A stretch of DNA of 64,000 nt from Leucogyrophana mollusca (taxonomy: Eukaryota > Basidiomycota > Agaricomycetes > Boletales), in contig MU266368.1 of NCBI GenBank assembly GCA_021014945.1, positions 1 through 64,000 of the forward strand, written 5' to 3'. The first letter of the stretch is position 1, and every line of letters starts with the position of its first letter. Both the position numbers and the translations under genes were made by a program. The notes under the pieces are model-generated. The model saw nothing but the letters and a program-made list of their open reading frames with translations. It was not told the DNA's origin and searched no databases. Positions 1-10,660 of this stretch are shown piece by piece.

Positions 1-232
1 ACCAGCGGTTATACTTCCATACAGAAATTGACAGGTCGCTAGGTCTTACAAAGCGTTACCAGCGCCGAGCATATGGTTGTGCATTATAATGACATCGTCG
101 CTCTGAGATATCTTCCGAAAATTCATCAACTGAAGCAGCGATTATCTAGCATCATCTTCCGCACCAACAGGATGATGCTTATGAGAGCCATTTCGAGAAT
201 TATAAGGATATATAAGGCTAGATAAACCTTTG

Positions 233-1213
233 TCAAGACCTCACCGGTTTCCTGATGGCTGCGAAGCCGGTGCCGGTTGCAACGGTGTCATTGCATGAAA
301 GACAGATCGCAGTATTACTGGGGTAATCGAGGCGTGGAAGAACACCCATGCATTCAGCAACGCTGCCCACAAGCCAAAGGCGAGAAAGAGCCGGGAGAGT
401 AACATAAGAAGGTAGGGGGTTTGCATCATCCTGGATGATCGGAAGGGCGTTCACGAGCCTCAGCGCAACCAAGGAGGGCATGAGTGCAAGGGCAGAGAGG
501 ACCTGATAAAGCGTGGGTCGCGCTGCGGTTGTGACTTGTTCGATATTAAGATGCGTGAGGCCAATCAGGAGAGGACTGGTCCACGAAATATTGCAGTGTG
601 TTAGTGCGACTTCGCGGAGGCGAGGTGTATCTCGGCCAAAAAGATCTACCGTAAGACGGTGCGCTGGCATATGCACTGGTGCCATAATATTCAAGGCCTC
701 AAGAAGGGGCGCAGAGCCAGCAAAATGGACCAGACAGTCCACTGATGTGGATGTATACAAGTTGACTGTCAGAGCACGGGTCCGAGCGATATGCTTTATT
801 ATCTGGTCAAACTCCACTTTTCGCGGCGGGAAATCCACCTCAAGAACCAAAGGGGCCGCCTTAGACCTAATAACCATTTCATCAAACCAGCGGGGTAAAT
901 CTACCGGGGGTGTGTTCCAGAGACTTGGAAGCATGAACGCGACCGACCACCAACGTTGGCAGACGTGAGTGACAGCAATCGATTTTTTGGTGCGATCATG
1001 ATAGTAGTATTTGGAACGACAGTTGCGAAAATGCAGGAGGAAGATGGCGCCTAGTAGCTCCGGTGGAAGTGAGGATACGGGGACTAGAGCGTTGCGACGT
1101 GAGCGAAGTACGCGTATGGATTCGTCAATAACAACGATTTCGTTCTTCATTCGCGAACGGGCGAGCATACTGGGAAGGTCGCCCATGTATGTACCAACAG
1201 TTGCGTCGGACAT
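233..1213 (-). CDS. F-box protein, Agaricomycete type
   Basis: Single reading frame of about 326 residues from an ATG at 1213. I do not recognise a specific orthologue. The N-terminal 45 residues look helical (VVIDESIRVLRSRRNALVPV) and lead into an F-box: LPPELLGAIFLL at about residues 48-60, then VTHVCQRWWSVAFMLPSLW about 30 residues later. The remainder has leucine-rich spacing, as in the large F-box/LRR-like families of mushroom fungi. By family knowledge the F-box would bind Skp1 in an SCF ubiquitin ligase and the C-terminal part would choose the substrate. The protein is shorter than many relatives. Near the stop a GTGAGG donor-like site raises the possibility of a further exon toward the window edge, but I could not find a convincing continuation in 1-232. 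Confidence 0.7.
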   Translation of the reverse strand: MSDATVGTYMGDLPSMLARSRMKNEIVVIDESIRVLRSRRNALVPVSSLPPELLGAIFLLHFRNCRSKYYYHDRTKKSIAVTHVCQRWWSVAFMLPSLWNTPPVDLPRWFDEMVIRSKAAPLVLEVDFPPRKVEFDQIIKHIARTRALTVNLYTSTSVDCLVHFAGSAPLLEALNIMAPVHMPAHRLTVDLFGRDTPRLREVALTHCNISWTSPLLIGLTHLNIEQVTTAARPTLYQVLSALALMPSLVALRLVNALPIIQDDANPLPSYVTLPALSRLWLVGSVAECMGVLPRLDYPSNTAICLSCNDTVATGTGFAAIRKPVRS

Positions 1214-1679
1214 ACAACTGTAGTGGGTTCTAGTGGGTTATACCGGTGAAGTCTGGTCAGACTCTGACTATATTTAAAGGAAAGCGTTTGCAAACCTTTC
1301 AACAACGACGCGACTTTGCTGTAAAAATTGCCGCACACGACGGCTACGTCCTCGTAAGTGGTGGTTAGGAGCGCTTCTGATAACAAGCGCCAAAACCACA
1401 CCCGAAACTCGTTGCACCATGAATTTGAATCTCAAACCGGCAAGCTGAAGACGTCGCAATGCGCAAGAAAACCATGCATTATATGTTTACAAACATGTTT
1501 ATCTTATATCTAACTCTTGACAAACGCTCGACCTCTCCCATGCGATACAAGCAGACGAAATCGACAGCAACAACGAGCAGACTCAACGCAAGCACACGAC
1601 ACCTCAACGAATTGACACAACCCTGGAGTGACATGTCAAAAGTGTGAAAGAAATATATGTGGGGTGCGCTGACCATTTA
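1214..1679. other. Intergenic, F-box gene promoter and downstream of the R3H-SUZ gene
   Basis: About 470 bases between the start codon of the F-box gene and the stop of the R3H-SUZ gene, both on the minus strand. Short ORFs run through it in several frames but none resembles a known protein. It should hold the F-box gene promoter and the R3H-SUZ transcript 3' end. I see no distinctive element. Confidence 0.5.
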
Positions 1680-4492
1680 TTAGGTTGCCAACGGCTGCGC
1701 GAGAGCGGGCGCTGCTGCTTTCGGTGCTAAATCCTTTTCCTCGACAGACATTAAGGCAATCTTCTCGACCAGGATCGCGTTGGTCACAGCATCGCTACGG
1801 AACCGCTCTCTCTCGACCTTATCCTTGTCGGTGGGGACAGGACTTCGACTATGAGATGCACCGGGCTTCCATGCCCCCTTTGGGTTATACAATTCGACAT
1901 TTCCCTTGGGAGGTGGCCTCTCAAAGCCGTTATCGGTGTCCTCCAGCCGTATAGCGGTATTGTTGTTGGGGACATTCGGATAGGTGTTAGGATGGTGAAC
2001 AAGAGCGCTTCCATACGAGTTGGTATTGCCAGGGCCAGGTAACAGGATAGACCGTGTTGATGAAGTATTCGTCCAGACGCCGGCGACAGTTGGTAAGCGC
2101 TTCTCTGCCGCAGGCGAGAGCGTCGTAAGAGGGGGGAAGTCGGTAGATTGAAGGACAACGGGTGGTGCTTGTGGGGGGCGCTGTCCATTGTTTCGCGCTG
2201 GAGACATATTGCGTGAACTATTCAAAGAGTGGTCGTGATGCCGCGGGTGCGTCGAATGCAAAGTAGGCTGAGGCTTTAAGCCAACGGCCCAATCCGGTCT
2301 CGCTGGGAGAGGGTGTTGTGAAGAGGTCGACGTGAACGTCCGCCGCGATGATGACGAAGTCGTGGAAGATGACTAAGAAAACAGAACATGAGTCGGCCTG
2401 ACGCTAAAAACGCGGAGCCGGAACAAATGACTCACGGCTGTGGACGACGCCTCATCGCCAGCTGGCGTTCGATTGCCAGTACCCATACTTGAATTACCAG
2501 AAGGTCTTCGTACAGTTGAACTTAATCGTGGTCCCACGGCTTCTCCGCTGCCACTTGAACGACTGCTCGTGTTATTCATCCCAAACCCGCCCATGCCGAC
2601 GCCGGGACCATAGCTCCACGCACTGCGAGCAGGAGGTGCAGACCTTTTGATAATCCCGTTCGGTGACTGATGACCAACTACATTGCCAGGGTAAGGATGG
2701 CTTTGGTTCATATTGTCAGTATGACCAGAACCTCCTCCATTGGTGTACCCGTTGTCGTGCGAGTACAAAGCCTGATTTTGCATGGGTGCAGGTGAAGACG
2801 GCAGGTGTTGCATCGGAGGGGGAGAGGTATAGTACTGTGGCATAGGATACGGGCCGTAAGGTGGTACTGGTGGCATGTAAGTAGAATACTGAGAGGCCGG
2901 TGGAGCGATCGGTGGGCTGGGAGCTGAGTGGAGATGGTGGGATTGAGCTTGTTGCATTGGAGGATGGGAGGGTGGTTGCGGAGCAGGGGGTACATTCCAA
3001 GCATAGGGAATGTATACACCTTGAGGCGGATGGTGAGTAGGTGTGTACATGTCAGGTGGACCCGCCGGACTGGCGGGATCCGACCCATGCGAGGAGTTCT
3101 GTTGAGGATGCTGTGGATAGGGATAAGGTGCGTAATAAGGGTAAGTACTGAGATAATTGGGCGTTGGTGGGACAGGTTGTGGGTATGTGTAAAGGTACGA
3201 GTTCACATATCCTGGGGCCTGAGCAGAAGGCTGCGCTGTTTCATTGGGAGACGTTGTCGGGGATGGTTCATAGAGGGTGGGATACTTGAAAGGTGACGGT
3301 GAAGGAGCTCTCGATCCCCTTGAGCTGCTCGGCCCGCTGGCATTGAAAGTAGGTGCGTTCGACCGTAAACTTCGCGACGATGAACCGTTTGAACGCCTTC
3401 CTTCTTTTTTGTCCCGAACAACAGGTCCAGACCACTCGCTTTCCGTAGTAGGAGAGCTAACCGAGTCATCCATGTCGCCAGCGCTGCTTGTCTCGCCAGC
3501 ACTCGTCACTGACCCAGATGTGAGACTGAGTGAGGAAGAGCTAGCGCTAAGGTCTTTCTCTTTTTCTTTCTCCTTCTCCGCGAAATCCATGAATATCCGT
3601 GACCGGGCTTCATTATAGGCTGCTTCACGCTCCGCGATTGTCATGTGCTTCTTACTGCTGCCAGTCGCATTGCTGCGTCCCCCGAGGCTACCAGATTCAG
3701 ATGGCTCCACATCTGAGAGTTCAGCGTCTTCGCCTGCTATCGAACCAGCCTGTGAATGAGGTTTTGACCGGCTACGATCGTTGACAGAGCGACGCATGAT
3801 TTTGAAGGTGGGCTGGGCGGGTAGCTCTGCAGGTATCAGTTCGCATATCCGACGAGCAGGGCTACAAGTCGAGAATCAGCCCTGGCGACTTCTGAATGCA
3901 ATCACTGGAGGACTTACATTCTACTCTCAGAAGTGAGGACAACGCTGATGGTCTTTGTGACCGAGTCCGTTTCTGGCGCCAGCTTGTAGTAAGCCGAGCA
4001 TCGATGCACCAGAAGGCGTTGATACGATGTTGCAGGCATCAAATCAATGCGTGGCCTGAGATGCAAGGTCAGCTCTCCACATTCAATAGTAAAAAGGCCA
4101 CGATGGAGACGAAAACAAGCCGGTAACGTGTAAAACTTAGTTGACACGCTCAAGTACTCGTGTGACGACAACAAACGCCATCGTGTCCCAACACCAAAGA
4201 CGTACCTGCGGTCGTTGATCAAGCTCTCCATTTGTTCTCCGAGCTTCAGCACATATATCCTGTCTTTGCTCTTAAGAGCTTCGAGGATCTGAGGGTCGAC
4301 GTCCATAAGAGCGCTAACGTTTCCGCCGCTTGCGGTCTCCAAGTCAGCGAAAGACTCTGAATCAGAGCGAGAGGGCGATTGTATATTGGCGCGGTCACCG
4401 AGGGGAGGTGTGACTGAATTGATGATGGTTGATGGAGAAGGAGAATCGAAAGGATGGGTCTCTGAATGAGAGTTTGCCATTGTGGCGGCCAT
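1680..4492 (-). CDS. R3H and SUZ domain RNA-binding protein
   Basis: Four exons (4492-4206, 4055-3918, 3861-2436, 2372-1680) join in frame to about 847 residues. All introns are GT-AG. The R3H domain straddles the first intron: LGEQMESLINDRR joins RPRIDLMPATSYQRLLVHRC. It contains the diagnostic arginine and histidine with one residue between them replaced by the family spacing (RLLVHRCSAYY). The SUZ domain follows in exon 3 with MTIAEREAAYNEARSRIFMD, its conserved ER..AY..AR.RIF core. The remaining 600 residues are low-complexity Ser/Pro/Tyr/Gln-rich sequence, including PPMQ and YPYYAPYPYP tracts. Family relatives (ARPP21, Encore type) bind single-stranded RNA and act in mRNA localisation or turnover. 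A disordered Q/Y-rich tail would suit ribonucleoprotein granules; that part is inference. The ATG at 4492 was preferred because the frame upstream opens with TTG only. Confidence 0.85.
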
Positions 4493-5072
4493 ATCCTGGG
4501 ATAGTGAGGACAAGGAAGGAGAGTGAGAGTTTGGGATGCTATGCGCAGGACTGGGTGAAGAAGGAACGCCTATAAAATCGAACGATACAGGAATTGCGCA
4601 GCCTCAGCATTGACAGATAAAAACGGGGAAAGACAAGGGCGGATTGGGGGGTTTGCAGACGTGGATAGATGTTGGACTCAAAGCTTAACTTACCAAGCGA
4701 CATGAATGACTTTAGATTACGATCTGGCTTTGTAGGCGTCTGGAGAGGATAAAACGGATTTCTATGAAGAAATGATGGGGACTGCTGGGAAAGACATTCG
4801 TAGTACCAGGGGGAGGAGATGAAGGGCGTTCGGGGTAAGCCTGTCTTGGCTCGCAAATTCAGCTATCCCCAGTCGTGGGAACATCTCAAGCGCCCGCAAT
4901 TGCCAGGGCTACACCTGAATGAAACGATTGTATATTATTCTCCCAACGATGGACATGTGCATTAGAGACTGCGTGTGTATAGTATTGAGTAGATTAATGT
5001 GTCAAGCCATCCACTTGTTCAGGCCTCATGACCTGATAGATATTAAAGCTCAAGCTGCGCATGCGGATGTCG
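4493..5072. other. Intergenic, promoter of the R3H-SUZ gene
   Basis: 580 bases between the transporter stop and the R3H-SUZ start, both genes on the minus strand. A 105-codon minus ORF (4539-4856) lacks similarity and coding character. It is more likely 5' leader or promoter. Confidence 0.45.
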
Positions 5073-6910
5073 TCAGCAAGCGCTCAAGATCATCAAGGGT
5101 AGGGTCACGGACCAGAAAACAAACACGCAGCAGCCATAGATCGCTAAAGCAAGCGCAGCTTTGTTGAGCTTTCTGCTTATGCTCAAGTCGTCTCGCGAGA
5201 GCTAGGGCAGTATTCATCAACTGGTAAAACATGACATGGGAATGCGCAGTTCTCACCTTCCAGAAGAAAAGCCCGGGCAGGATAAAAGATATAGTCGTGG
5301 ATCCAGTGGATCCGACAAATGATAAGACTGACGAGGCCGATCATTCACGGCGTCTCCTAAAAGTAGATGCGAGGAACTACTCACCCATCTGTAGGTCGTC
5401 TACAAAGTAGGCAATGATGAACCCGGGTACGATGATGGCGGTGGTAAGGATCGTGTGTTTGAAAAGCGACATGTCAGCAGCACTATGTTCATCAACCACG
5501 TCGTCACTGTCGTGGTGAGTGACCTTGGCTGCTGCGCTGCCATTGAATATCTTGTCCAAGCAGTTGCGACAAGGCTGCACTTGAAGTGGGTACGAAAAAC
5601 CAATCAGGATGACGATCGCCAACTGCCCAATCGCAATAAACAAGGAAGTCGAAGGGTACATGGCGATGATGTTGGCTCCAACCTGAGTTTCCGAGGAATC
5701 AGCCTGGAAAACTTAGAGGAGGATGAAAACTGACGCTAGAACCAAAGGTCAAGTACCCGAAAACAGCGATGACTTCGTATGTAAGGATAGCGCCTCCGAT
5801 TGACGAACCAATAACAAGGTTCATACGTTCCTGGGTATTGGTCGCCAGCTCATTGAAAATGGGAAATAGCTACAGCAAATTAAGGTCAAGTTTTTTCGTA
5901 CTCATGGAAATGGCATTCTTACGTTCTGTGCGCAGGTGAAAGCAAACACTTGCACAGGGAAAGTCGAGATGAAACCCGGCGTGAAGTGAATAAGGTGGAC
6001 GTCTCCGCGTGGTGCAGTGCCTTCTAATGGGTTAAAATAACATGTAATCACGATAACCACAAGATAAACTAGCAAGCAAAGTCCATCAGTTAGGATCGTG
6101 GAGTCATATCAATCGCAATATAGCTCACCGACAGAGAACATTGCGATATAACTCGTGTGTCTAAGGCTGTCAAGCTGTCGAAGGAATGCGAGGGGGACGA
6201 GGATGAACATCACGAGTGTTATCCAGTTACGCCCCGATAAAGCCCATTCAGGCGGATTCGTTGTCGGCGAAGTCAAATCATGGTACAATGAGGCAACCAC
6301 GTTTGGCATGAGGGACTTGATGATGATAAGATAACTATCAGCCCGCATCAGCGACAATCATTGATATCAAAGGAACGCTGCACATACCTGATAGAAACGC
6401 CAAAACATTTAGTGGCGATGGCGGCGTCAAAGAATATGGCCGCTTTGGGAAACGTGAGCTGTGAAACGGCAAAGAACGAGCTCCGTCGATGGGGGGTATA
6501 CCGTGCACATAGAGACAGTAAGTACAGCCCAAACGCCCCTACCGCGCCAGATAAGACGCAGGTGATCATCCCTGGAATAATTCCAGCAGATGCCAGTGCC
6601 TACAGATGGGTGAGCCTTAGGGGTCTGACGCGTCACAGGTGGAGTTTTACCAGTGGGAACGTGAGCATACCTGGATAGATGGTCATCAGCTCGCGATATT
6701 TATTTTTTGAAGCCAAAAACACGCACCACTGCCAATGATTGTGTTCGCAAGGTTACTGACGGAGCTAACGATGGTCGCAGGGCCTTCTCTCGGAGGAGGC
6801 TTTATGATAGCATCACTCCCCAGCAGTGCGCTCCCCTCACTGTCTCCTGTAGTATGATCGTACGCAGGTTCAACATCTGTTGAGCCTGCAACACCGTACG
6901 TTTGCACCAT
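5073..6910 (-). CDS. AVT-type vacuolar amino acid transporter (AAAP family)
   Basis: Nine exons join in frame to about 455 residues: 6910-6727, 6670-6651, 6599-6388, 6334-6129, 6068-5923, 5869-5735, 5682-5385, 5327-5257 and 5168-5073. After an acidic N-terminus of about 45 residues comes the family's first helix, TIVSSVSNLANTIIGSG then MLTFPLALASAGIIPG. About ten further hydrophobic segments follow, among them VFAFTCAQNLFPIFNEL and LIGFSYPLQVQPCRNCLD, and the last helix is AIYGCCVFVFWSV. The order matches amino acid/auxin permease family proteins such as yeast Avt5-Avt7 and animal SLC38. Relatives move neutral or acidic amino acids across the vacuolar membrane using the proton gradient; the substrate here cannot be told. 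Exon 2 is only 20 nt and encodes the join GMLTFPL. The last acceptor (GAAAG) is weak, but it alone keeps the frame and restores the final helix. Confidence 0.85.
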
Positions 6911-7361
6911 CTCGCGTGAATCAGTCGGAGCTGAACGTGCCTCTTGGGCTTCTAAATGCAGGATATACCGCTGGATTGAAAGCTGAGAGTAGAAAATGTG
7001 CAGAACTGGACCAGATGCTCGTCGGTGGTTAAGGAATGGAAGGGCCGAGACAGCGTGTGAGCTGAAGATAAGCTGTGAGGAGTGTTCCAGCGGACCACCT
7101 GATACGTACCGATCGGGAGACTTCCCGATAAATTGCCTGTTATGGTAGACACCCGCAACGGATCATAACGCCTTCGGCACTCGATGGCCGAGGCGTTAGA
7201 AGACTGCATGCATAAGATTGGCCTGTTATTTGCTTGTTATGTACACAAGAGTCCTCGAGAGCGTAAAGATAACCACGGCGAACAGTCAAAAGACGAGAGC
7301 TAACGTGAACAAAACATAATAAATATAACGTCCTCCTCGTGGTGAGAAGTGCAAAGCGAGA
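6911..7361. other. Intergenic, promoter of the amino acid transporter
   Basis: 450 bases upstream of the transporter start and downstream of the next minus-strand gene. Short ORFs only. I see no clear element. Confidence 0.45.
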
Positions 7362-9354
7362 TCAATACCGAATGCGACTCTGACTACTCCCCCATCGTCC
7401 TGTCTGTCTCTCCCGCTGACGTGCCTGCATCCTTTGTTGTCTCAGGTTCGCCATGAGCTGTTGTGCAACGGGCGACAACTCCGACGACGACGCTGGCGAC
7501 GGCTGCTCGCGCAGACTGAGATACCGGTGACCAGGTGGGCGTAAAGGCGTCTTTGGGAGCTGTGAGATGCCGTCATTCTCCTTGTCACGTGGCGGGGTAT
7601 TGCTCTCAGCAGGAGGCACCGATTTAATTTTGTGTTTTGGGAGCGCCGGTGCACTTACTGAAGGGTGGAGAGCAGATGTAGCCGACGAGCGAGAAGACGA
7701 TCGCCGAATAGAAGGTCGTGTCGGGAGTAGTGTGAATGTATCACTCGACTTTGGGAAGCGGTTAGTTGGCAGTGGTGGGACTTTATCACTAGAGTTAGAA
7801 GTAATTCCAAATGGTTGCCGTTGGTTCTTCTGGGGTGCGTCCGCGCGTTCCACTTGCGAGCTTTCGTTTGGTATGGAAGTTGGTGCTCTGATAGAAGGGA
7901 TCTTCGAAAGTGCACGTGGGCCACGGGGCCCGCGAGTGCTTTGCCCGGTATGGTTGGTTACTATCACGGGGAGCGAGCACGGGCCTGCGTGAACGATAAC
8001 CTGAGGCTCGCTCATCCTTGTATTGAGGGGTACAAGAGGATCATTGGTGGGTAAATTAGGAGCGATGGGGGACTGACGTTGCTGGTCAGAGACTGATTGA
8101 GATATGGGGGATGCTTGGGTATCGCTGGTCGGGGGTATATCGGAAAGCTTCGAATCGGAGTTGGTGGATGCGGTATCGGAGGAGAATCGAGATGGTGGTG
8201 TATGATTCTGCGGGTTCAGGACGTGCGGAAGTTCTTCGGGTGCTACTGACGTTTTCTTCTTATCGGTAAGGAAGCCGAAGACTTGAGACGCTCGCTGTGG
8301 CGTCATCGGGTTCTCACACAAATAGGGGGAGTTTACATGTGCATGCGTCTGGTGGTGGCTAGCATCTGTAGAGATACTGAGCTCGACCTCGAGCGAAGAG
8401 AAGGTGCGGTGGTTGAGGACAGAAGTGGAGGTATCGCATTCGGCAGAAAGGGTGAAGCTGTGATCGGCGTGAGTGAAACGAGTGTCAGGGAAAGGAAGGT
8501 CGGTTGGCGTTTTGACTCCGGCGGAAGATGCGGAGGAAACTTCGTCGGTTTCGCTAATATTGGCGTTGAATATGAGTAAAACCAAATTGCGCCAGAGAAT
8601 TGAACATACCCGAGGAACTGTTCGGCCCAAGAAATATCACTGCTGTTTCTGAGATCAGGAGAGGATGGATGCCCCAGCAATTGTCGCAAAGTTGACCCAG
8701 TGCGGCGTCTTTGCACACGCTCGTCTCTCTCTCTCTCGGGAGACGGTGGAGTGTTTGAAAACACAGCCGAGTCGAGACATCCGTGCTCGTCGTACACATT
8801 GAGCAAGCTCGCAACAGATGGGTCTTGGCGAAGGCGGAGGAGGCGATTCTGCTCTCGCGGGGTGATGGGAACGCTCTTGGAGCGGCGTCGGGCTGAGTCG
8901 GTCATGTTCATCTTAGTGGGTCGTTTCGGTGTGCGAAGGTCGTCCATGGAGGGGTAGGCGTTGGGAAATTCGGTTCGACTATGGACTGTACGGCCATGGA
9001 TCGTGACGGTGTAGGTACTCCGTTGGGATACGCTACCCAACGTTCCGGTGGAAGATGCTGGCGGTGGTATGACATGGTCAATGGGGTGAGCTGGAGTAAT
9101 AATGAGATATATTGGCAATGAAGCAGATGGGTCCTCTTACGCATGGGTGGTAGCGCAGTGTAATCTAGTTCTGGTTCGGCAAATCGGGCAGAAGATGATC
9201 TGAGCAGACGACTGACAGCCGCCTCGGTATCTTCTTCACGGTGAGGCCTTAGAAGCTCCGGAACTGGGGGAAGAGCCTCGGTATCATGTACCGCCAGCGA
9301 CCGTTTCTTTGATTTCTTGCTGCCGATAGAGAAGAACTTCTTGAGGAATCCCAT
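7362..9354 (-). CDS. Ser/Pro-rich conserved orphan protein with basic N-terminus
   Basis: Three exons (9354-9141, 9090-8610, 8553-7362) join in frame to about 628 residues. I do not recognise a domain. The protein opens with MGFLKKFFSIGSKKSKKRS, a glycine-2 start followed by a lysine-rich stretch, which could be N-myristoylated and bind membrane; this is inference. The middle carries SARRRSKSVPITPREQNRLLRLRQD, then QLLGHPSSPDLRNSSDISWAEQFLG. The rest is disordered, rich in Ser, Pro and Thr with many S/T-P sites. The tail ends in a basic helix (LMANLRQQRMQARQRERQTGRW). The clean exon phases and the conserved-looking charged helices argue for a true gene, probably a signalling or cortical scaffold found in basidiomycetes. 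No function can be assigned. Confidence 0.75.
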
Positions 9355-9690
9355 GGTGATGTTTGCCGCGCGAACGTGTTTTTTCTCTTCAAGGCAGCCG
9401 CACCCTGTATATTGGGTGAACGAGGTAATAAATGAGCGTAAAGGTCGTTAAGGAATGGAAGCAAACCGAGAGTAAAGAAACTAACCACTGACCAGTGCTC
9501 TGCCCCAAATCTCAACTACAACCAAACAAGGCACAAACAATGTCGCGCGTCCGCATTGACTCCGAGATTGAGTCCACACGTGAATTGACTTTTCTCATGG
9601 ACCTGCCTCCTGAGATTTGCAGGTGGAAGGTTTCTTGGAATTGTTTCTCATCAAGTAAATCATTCACTTGATCCTCTTTGTTTATCTCCT
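9355..9690. promoter_or_regulatory. Bidirectional promoter region
   Basis: 335 bases lie between the start codons of the minus-strand orphan gene (9354) and the plus-strand DUF202 gene (9691). Both promoters must be here. The half next to the DUF202 start is pyrimidine-rich. No TATA box is obvious. Confidence 0.5.
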
Positions 9691-10134
9691 ATGGCAAAGA
9701 CTATAGAAGTTATAGGCAGCTCCGTGCGTGACTATTGCATGCTGGAGCGCAATTTTCTGGCACATATCAAGCTCGTCCTGCTCCTTTCCCTCCTCTCATC
9801 GTCGGCTCTCCTTGGAATTCGTCTCCCTGGTCCCCCAGGGTCTGGCGCAGACTCTTCTGAAAGTTTGGGAAAGGCCAGCCTACCCGTGGCGACCCTGCAG
9901 TTTATCGCCGCGCTTGCAACCGTCGGGGCTGCGTATTGGGAATACCACACCGGCTGTAAGGATCTCATGAAAGCGCGAGCATTCTTTGCCATAACTAAGT
10001 CGGTATTTGCGATGTGTTGACAGCGGTACGGCAGCTCATATTCTTGATTTGGCAGGGTGCATCTTGCGATCATGAGCGTAGTTTCCGCAATCATCATAGC
10101 TACGTCCATTGTATATCTTGTCAACAGTGGCTGA
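9691..10134 (+). CDS. DUF202 small membrane protein
   Basis: Two exons (9691-9998, 10056-10134) give about 128 residues. The N-terminus has the DUF202 signature in the form VRDYCMLERNFLAHIKL, equivalent to the RDHLANERTFLAW motif of the family. Three hydrophobic segments follow: LVLLLSLLSSSALLGI, VATLQFIAALATVGAAYW, and, in the second exon, IMSVVSAIIIATSIVYLV. DUF202 occurs in bacterial YidH-like proteins, in fungal membrane proteins of unknown function and in the Vtc1 subunit of the polyphosphate polymerase. This protein lacks an SPX or other partner domain, so its role is open. The donor used (AA|GTCGGT) is weak; it is chosen because it keeps the third helix in frame. Without splicing the protein would end early after FAMC. 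Confidence 0.72.
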
Positions 10135-10660
10135 GGCTTGTAGCTCAGTGGTACCTGGTATGTGATTTTATCTTTACTGTTCAACCAATTCTGAGCATCC
10201 AATTACAGTTGATGGTGTGCACACTCGAAATCCTCACTGGGATCGAGCATCTATCTTATCGCCGAGCGTTACCACGGCGCTTGGAGCAATTCCCATTCAA
10301 TTTAGACACTGGCTCAAGCGCTTGGTTGTCATTATAGCGTGGCTCCGCGCAGACAGACTGTATTATTGATCCCATACCATACCACTCTTGTATTACTGCC
10401 GCATCATCTCAGCTTTTATGCTCCTTATCGTCACCTGTGTGAGCTGTGCAGTATCGCCCTTGGATTCCCTGCGACAAGGTCGGCAAAGCGCTGTGGGGAC
10501 GAGGATTTTCTAATCCACGTGGCACTATGAAAAGCCTTGACCTTCGAATTCCTCGTGTTTTAAAGCCAGAATCACACCAGGGGACTCTCTCCACGAAAAA
10601 TACCCAGACCTCAATTTCTCTAACGTCTTCCCTCACGATCTCTACCTTCCGCACGTCCTC
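10135..10660. promoter_or_regulatory. MET13 upstream region
   Basis: 526 bases between the DUF202 stop and the MET13 start, both on the plus strand. It contains short ORFs only and a tRNA box-A look-alike near 10142 (see rejected items). It should contain the MET13 promoter. Confidence 0.45.

Noticed and set aside
4539..4856. 105-codon minus-strand ORF upstream of the R3H-SUZ gene
   Set aside because: No similarity or motif. It lies in the expected promoter and leader of that gene.
10139..10200. tRNA-like box A (TAGCTCAGTGGTA) downstream of the DUF202 gene
   Set aside because: No matching acceptor 3' strand, no good box B and no anticodon stem could be folded.
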